Source of the DNA: Nitrospirae bacterium GWC2_56_14
Lineage (GTDB): Bacteria; Nitrospirota; UBA9217
Direction: 5' to 3'
Assembly: GCA_001803705.1 (NCBI GenBank)
Contig: MHDY01000257.1
Span: 1 to 9,631 of the forward strand
DNA length: 9,631 bases
In this document: positions 6,859-9,631 of the stretch, piece after piece
Layout: every line of letters begins with the position of its first letter
Position numbering within the stretch: position 1 is the first letter of the stretch
Program-made: the position numbers and the translations under genes
The notes under the pieces: model-generated
The model's input: the letters and a program-made list of their open reading frames with translations, nothing else
The model's database searches: none
What the model was told of the DNA's origin: nothing

Positions 6859-7010
6859 GCTTGTTGGAAACCAGCCATCTCGCCGCCGTCCGTCCCTAGC
6901 GGGGTTCTATGTTCAATGTTCTAGGTTCAAAGTCTTTAAGCCTTGAACCTTGAACCTTGAACATTGAACCGGTTCACGGGGTGCGACGAACTGGCTGGTT
7001 TTGAACAAGC
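6859..7010 (-). repeat. Inverted-repeat element, copy C (heptamer core)
   Basis: Read on the minus strand it aligns end to end with copy B. The ends are GCTTGTT (6859-6865) and AACAAGC (7004-7010), followed inward by CCAGCCATCTCGCCGCC on one side and GGGTGCGACGAACTGGC on the other. Plus-strand coordinates of the heptamers are four units at 6903-6930 and five at 6936-6970 (including TTGAACC, TTGAACC, TTGAACA, TTGAACC). This is the same 5 + 4 arrangement as copy B, with different unit variants. It sits 11 bases upstream of the GH15 start codon, so a promoter for that gene must lie in it or beyond it. In the latter case the mRNA leader would carry this hairpin. Confidence 0.88.
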
Positions 7011-7138
7011 TGGTTAGCTGTCAATATTCCTCTAAAACGATAGCAAAACCTGATAAGGGGGCAAGCGGTGTTGTGCCTTCAAATCGAGATATAATCTCCA
7101 TGAGGGCAAACGACAAAGTAGCTAAAAAGGAGTGAGCC
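7011..7138. promoter_or_regulatory. Upstream region of the VOC gene with -10 box and overlapping palindrome
   Basis: A perfect TATAAT (7090-7095) lies about 43 bases before ATG 7139; no good -35 hexamer is found at 16-18 bases upstream (the nearest, TTGTGC at 7071, is too close). The -10 is embedded in the perfect inverted repeat GAGAT-ATA-ATCTC (7086-7098), a possible operator. The rest of the stretch shows no gene. Confidence 0.5.
7127..7135 (+). promoter_or_regulatory. Strong Shine-Dalgarno site of the VOC gene
   Basis: AAGGAGTGA is a near-complete anti-16S match three bases before ATG 7139. It fixes the start codon and is the clearest ribosome-binding site in the window. Confidence 0.85.
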
Positions 7139-7612
7139 ATGACAGAAAAGATACCCAAAGGATATCATACCGTCACGCCGATGCTGATGTTCAAGGATTC
7201 ACGCAAAGCGATCGATTTCTATAAACTGGCCTTCGGCGCACAGGAGCATTATGCGATGCCGGGACCGGACGGGAAAGGAGTAATGCATGCCGAGATGCAG
7301 ATCGGCAACTCCATCTTCATGATGGGCGACGAATATCCGCAGCAGCCAGGTAAAAGCGCGGAAACCGCCGGCGGCTCCCCGGTCAGTTTTTACCTTTATG
7401 TCGAGGATGCGGATGAAGCGTTCAGGACGGCCACCGATGCGGGCGCCGTGACAGACATGCCGGTCCAGGACATGTTCTGGGGAGACCGGGTCGGCACGGT
7501 GCGGGATCCCTTCGGCTACAGCTGGTCCGTAGCCACCCACACAAGGGACCTTTCGCCGGAGGAGATCCGGCAGGGAGCCGAGGCCGCCTTTGCGCAGATG
7601 GCGAAGGGATAA
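7139..7612 (+). CDS. VOC family (glyoxalase/bleomycin-resistance, PhnB-like) protein
   Basis: The 157-residue protein has the paired beta-alpha-beta-beta-beta modules of the vicinal oxygen chelate superfamily. The first opens with VTPMLMFKDSRKAIDFYKLAFGA (from residue 12) and includes HAEMQIGNSIFMM (50-62). The second runs from SFYLYVEDADEAFRTATDAG (83-102) to FWGDRVGTVRDPFGYSW (113-129), the hallmark ending of PhnB-like proteins. H50 and E52 are plausible metal ligands by position, but this is inference. No signal peptide or membrane segment is seen, so it is likely cytoplasmic. Members range from metal-dependent lyases and dioxygenases to drug-binding proteins, so no reaction is assigned. 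The gene has its own ribosome site and probably its own promoter, is divergent from the GH15 gene, and converges on the RND gene with 27 bases between stop codons. Confidence 0.9.
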   Translation: MTEKIPKGYHTVTPMLMFKDSRKAIDFYKLAFGAQEHYAMPGPDGKGVMHAEMQIGNSIFMMGDEYPQQPGKSAETAGGSPVSFYLYVEDADEAFRTATDAGAVTDMPVQDMFWGDRVGTVRDPFGYSWSVATHTRDLSPEEIRQGAEAAFAQMAKG

Positions 7613-7639
7613 CCGCCTGAGAATGTAATGACGGAACTG

Positions 7640-9631
7640 TTATCTGCGGGTGCTCTTCGGCAGCACCCGGAAAAAAAGCAGACACGCGGGGAGAGAGACG
7701 AGGGAAAAGAGCGCCGTCGCGCCGACGCCGAAGTTGGTGGCCCAGCCGATGGAAGACATGGCGCCGTAGTCGGTGAACGCCAGGGAGCCGAAGCCGGCGA
7801 TGGTGGTGAGGGCGGAAAGCAGCACCGCCCTCCCCGCCTGGATGAAACGCTCTTCAGCTTCGTCGCCGGCTATTCCCCCGACCCGGTGGAAGATATGGAG
7901 CCCGTAATCGCTCCCCATGCCGACAATGGTGACTAGCACCATGCTGTTCATGAAGTTGAACTTCATGCCGGTCGCCACCATCAGGCCGAGCATCGCCGTC
8001 ACGCCGCCGACCACCGGGAATAGCGCAGCGAAGATCCCGGTGGCGGATTTGAAATGCGACACGAGCAGGAACAGGACGAGCACCCCGCCGATAAGAAAGC
8101 CGGTGGCGAAGCTCTTTCGCACCGACTGGCTGAGTTGGCGGCTTATGAGGTCGGTGCCGGTGGCGCGGGCGCCGGGATCGACGGCCGAAAGCTGCTGCAG
8201 GAATGCGTCCTGGGGGAACTCGCTTCCCTTGTAGTGGAGGTACATCAGCAGGTGCCAGGTGCCGTCCCGCTCGAGGAGGAAACGCTCGGCTATCCCCTTG
8301 AATGGTGAATCCCGCAGTTGCTCAACCCCTTGCGCGACAGGCACGGCCTCCGCCTGCGGCAATCGGTTAAGCCCGGTGATCAGTTCCTCGAACATCCCGG
8401 GTTCGAACCCATTGTCTTCCAGTGCTCCGGATAACGCATCACCTGTCCGTTGACCATCCAATCTTTGGGACAACCGGGTCAGCACCTCTTCCTGAATCGG
8501 CGGCACGTTCAGGACCTGCCCCAGCCATGAAACGGCTGCCAGCTGGCCCCGTTGCCGAAAGCCGTCCGCCAGCTCCCCTACCTGGGCACCACGTACCATG
8601 ACCTCTGCCGGATCAGTCCCTTCCACCGCGACGATCATCTGCTTCGGCGCGAGGGTCAGGTGGCGCTCGATCCTTTCCTGGGTAAGGAATGCTTCCGAAT
8701 GGCGCGGCTGGAGATTTTTCAGCTCCCCCTCGAACGAAATGAAGAAGGAGGCGACAGCGCCGAGGACGACGAGCGCGGCGGTCCCGATGATGACCGGCCC
8801 TTTGAGCCTGCCGGTCATTCGCCACACGGCCCCAAGTCCGAAGGAGGGAAGCGGCCGGTATCCCCTGCCGGGGAACCTGCTTTCAGCGAATCGGAGCAAC
8901 GGCGGCAGGAAAAAGAAGGTGGCATACATGGAAAACAGAACGCCGAGCCCCACTAGCAGCCCCAGTTCCGAAAGCGCCCGGACGTCTGACACGGTCAGTG
9001 CGAGAAATGGCAGCGCAGTAGTGGTTGCCGCCGTAAAAACCCCTTGGCCGGTGTCGGTGATCGCCAGCCGGAGTGCTTCTTCGGTGGGCCTTCCTCCGCT
9101 CCGTTCACAGTAGAAGCGGTCGTAGAGGTGGATTGAATAGTCGGTGCCGAGGCCAATGATCAGCGCGGTGAAAGCAAAGGAAATAATGTGGATCGAGGGG
9201 AGGAAAAGACCCGCCGTCCCCAGGGCAAAGGCGGTGCCGCAGAGGATGATCAGGGGGATGAGCAGCATCGGCATCACCCGGCGGTAGGTGAGGAGGAACA
9301 GCCCAAGCACCACGAAGAGCGACGAAACGATGCAGGAAATGATGTTTCGCTTCATCACCGCCTCGTCGATCACCGCCGACAGGTGGGCTCCGGCGCATGA
9401 AATGGAAACGCCCGCTCCGGCTCGCGCCCTGTTTATTCCCTCAACGAGCTTCCGGGCAAACTCCATCTCCTGCACCGGCCTTGCCGGTTCGGCAATGATG
9501 ATCAGCAGTTTTCCGTCGCGGGAGATGAAATAGGGGGATTCGGGATCGAGATCCAGCGCCTGGCTCGCCTCCTTCAGCCGGGGGAGGATCAGGTCGCGCA
9601 GGTACAGCGGGTCGGCAGCCACCAGGTGCTG
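7640..9631 (-). CDS. RND-superfamily exporter, MMPL/HpnN-like (5'-truncated by window edge)
   Basis: The minus-strand frame stops at TAA 7640-7642 and stays open to the right edge; a GTG at 9622 is not a convincing start because three more codons (Q-H-L) precede it in frame and the first helix is missing. About 663 codons are visible: the tail of the first periplasmic loop, then five helices (residues about 94-245 from that GTG), a seventh near 275-297, a second periplasmic loop (about 298-500) and five more helices (about 505-655). The two halves are duplicates: GLGTDYSIHLYDRF (157-170) and GMGSDYGLHIFHRV (568-581) carry the helix-4/10 acidic residues expected to relay protons. A complete protein would be roughly 850 residues, as in HpnN and related lipid exporters. 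Cargo is unknown; no hopanoid genes are visible here, so HpnN is only a comparison. Confidence 0.9.
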   Translation of the reverse strand, partial: QHLVAADPLYLRDLILPRLKEASQALDLDPESPYFISRDGKLLIIIAEPARPVQEMEFARKLVEGINRARAGAGVSISCAGAHLSAVIDEAVMKRNIISCIVSSLFVVLGLFLLTYRRVMPMLLIPLIILCGTAFALGTAGLFLPSIHIISFAFTALIIGLGTDYSIHLYDRFYCERSGGRPTEEALRLAITDTGQGVFTAATTTALPFLALTVSDVRALSELGLLVGLGVLFSMYATFFFLPPLLRFAESRFPGRGYRPLPSFGLGAVWRMTGRLKGPVIIGTAALVVLGAVASFFISFEGELKNLQPRHSEAFLTQERIERHLTLAPKQMIVAVEGTDPAEVMVRGAQVGELADGFRQRGQLAAVSWLGQVLNVPPIQEEVLTRLSQRLDGQRTGDALSGALEDNGFEPGMFEELITGLNRLPQAEAVPVAQGVEQLRDSPFKGIAERFLLERDGTWHLLMYLHYKGSEFPQDAFLQQLSAVDPGARATGTDLISRQLSQSVRKSFATGFLIGGVLVLFLLVSHFKSATGIFAALFPVVGGVTAMLGLMVATGMKFNFMNSMVLVTIVGMGSDYGLHIFHRVGGIAGDEAEERFIQAGRAVLLSALTTIAGFGSLAFTDYGAMSSIGWATNFGVGATALFSLVSLPACLLFFRVLPKSTRR

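Noticed and set aside
4795..7020. Target-site duplication flanking the B-GH15-C block
   Set aside because: The outer flanks share only trivial words such as TAGCTG; no matching direct repeat sits at both outer boundaries.
7647..7669. Hairpin CGGGTGCT/AGCACCCG as a terminator for the VOC gene
   Set aside because: On the plus strand it is followed by A residues, not T. It lies inside the end of the RND coding region, and on the minus strand the T-run comes before the stem.
7640..9631. Naming the exporter HpnN
   Set aside because: Fold and estimated size fit, but no hopanoid biosynthesis gene is visible and many MMPL/RND exporters share these motifs.

Overview
The window looks like chromosomal DNA from a Geobacter/Geotalea-type bacterium (Desulfuromonadota). 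This is inference. It rests on a multiheme c-type cytochrome fused to a membrane diheme b-type domain, GC-rich codon use, and dispersed inverted-repeat elements of a kind I associate with Geobacter genomes. No RNA gene, CRISPR array, transposase or integrase was seen.

Layout, left to right. Bases 1-1329 (+) hold the C-terminal part of a CbcL-like cytochrome c/b quinol oxidoreductase, closed by a strong intrinsic terminator (1352-1382). A near-consensus sigma70 promoter (1411-1439) then drives a B12-binding-domain radical SAM protein, which most likely starts at GTG 1494. Bases 2913-3210 carry a solo repeat terminus and repeat copy A. Next is a carotenoid oxygenase with a Tat/lipoprotein leader (3211-4776, +). 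Repeat copy B (4833-4994), a GH15 glucoamylase/trehalase-like hydrolase (5000-6847, -) and repeat copy C (6859-7010) form a compact block. A PhnB-like VOC protein (7139-7612, +) follows. The window ends inside a large RND/MMPL-type exporter (7640 to right edge, -), whose N-terminus is cut off.

The genes do not form an obvious pathway: the enzymes are unrelated, each unit seems to have its own transcription, and two pairs are convergent (carotenoid oxygenase/GH15 and VOC/RND). The cytochrome would pass electrons from the menaquinol pool to periplasmic carriers. The exported carotenoid oxygenase and the exporter would also act at the envelope.

The most notable structure is the repeat family. 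Three elements of about 120-160 bp share the same imperfect terminal inverted repeats but carry two unrelated cores. Copy A has a GC-rich hairpin core. Copies B and C have arms of 5 + 4 tandem heptamers (GGTTCAA-like on one side, TTGAACC-like on the other). B and C lie in opposite orientations and hug the GH15 gene within 5 and 11 bases. Paired changes between the termini suggest that base pairing is maintained.
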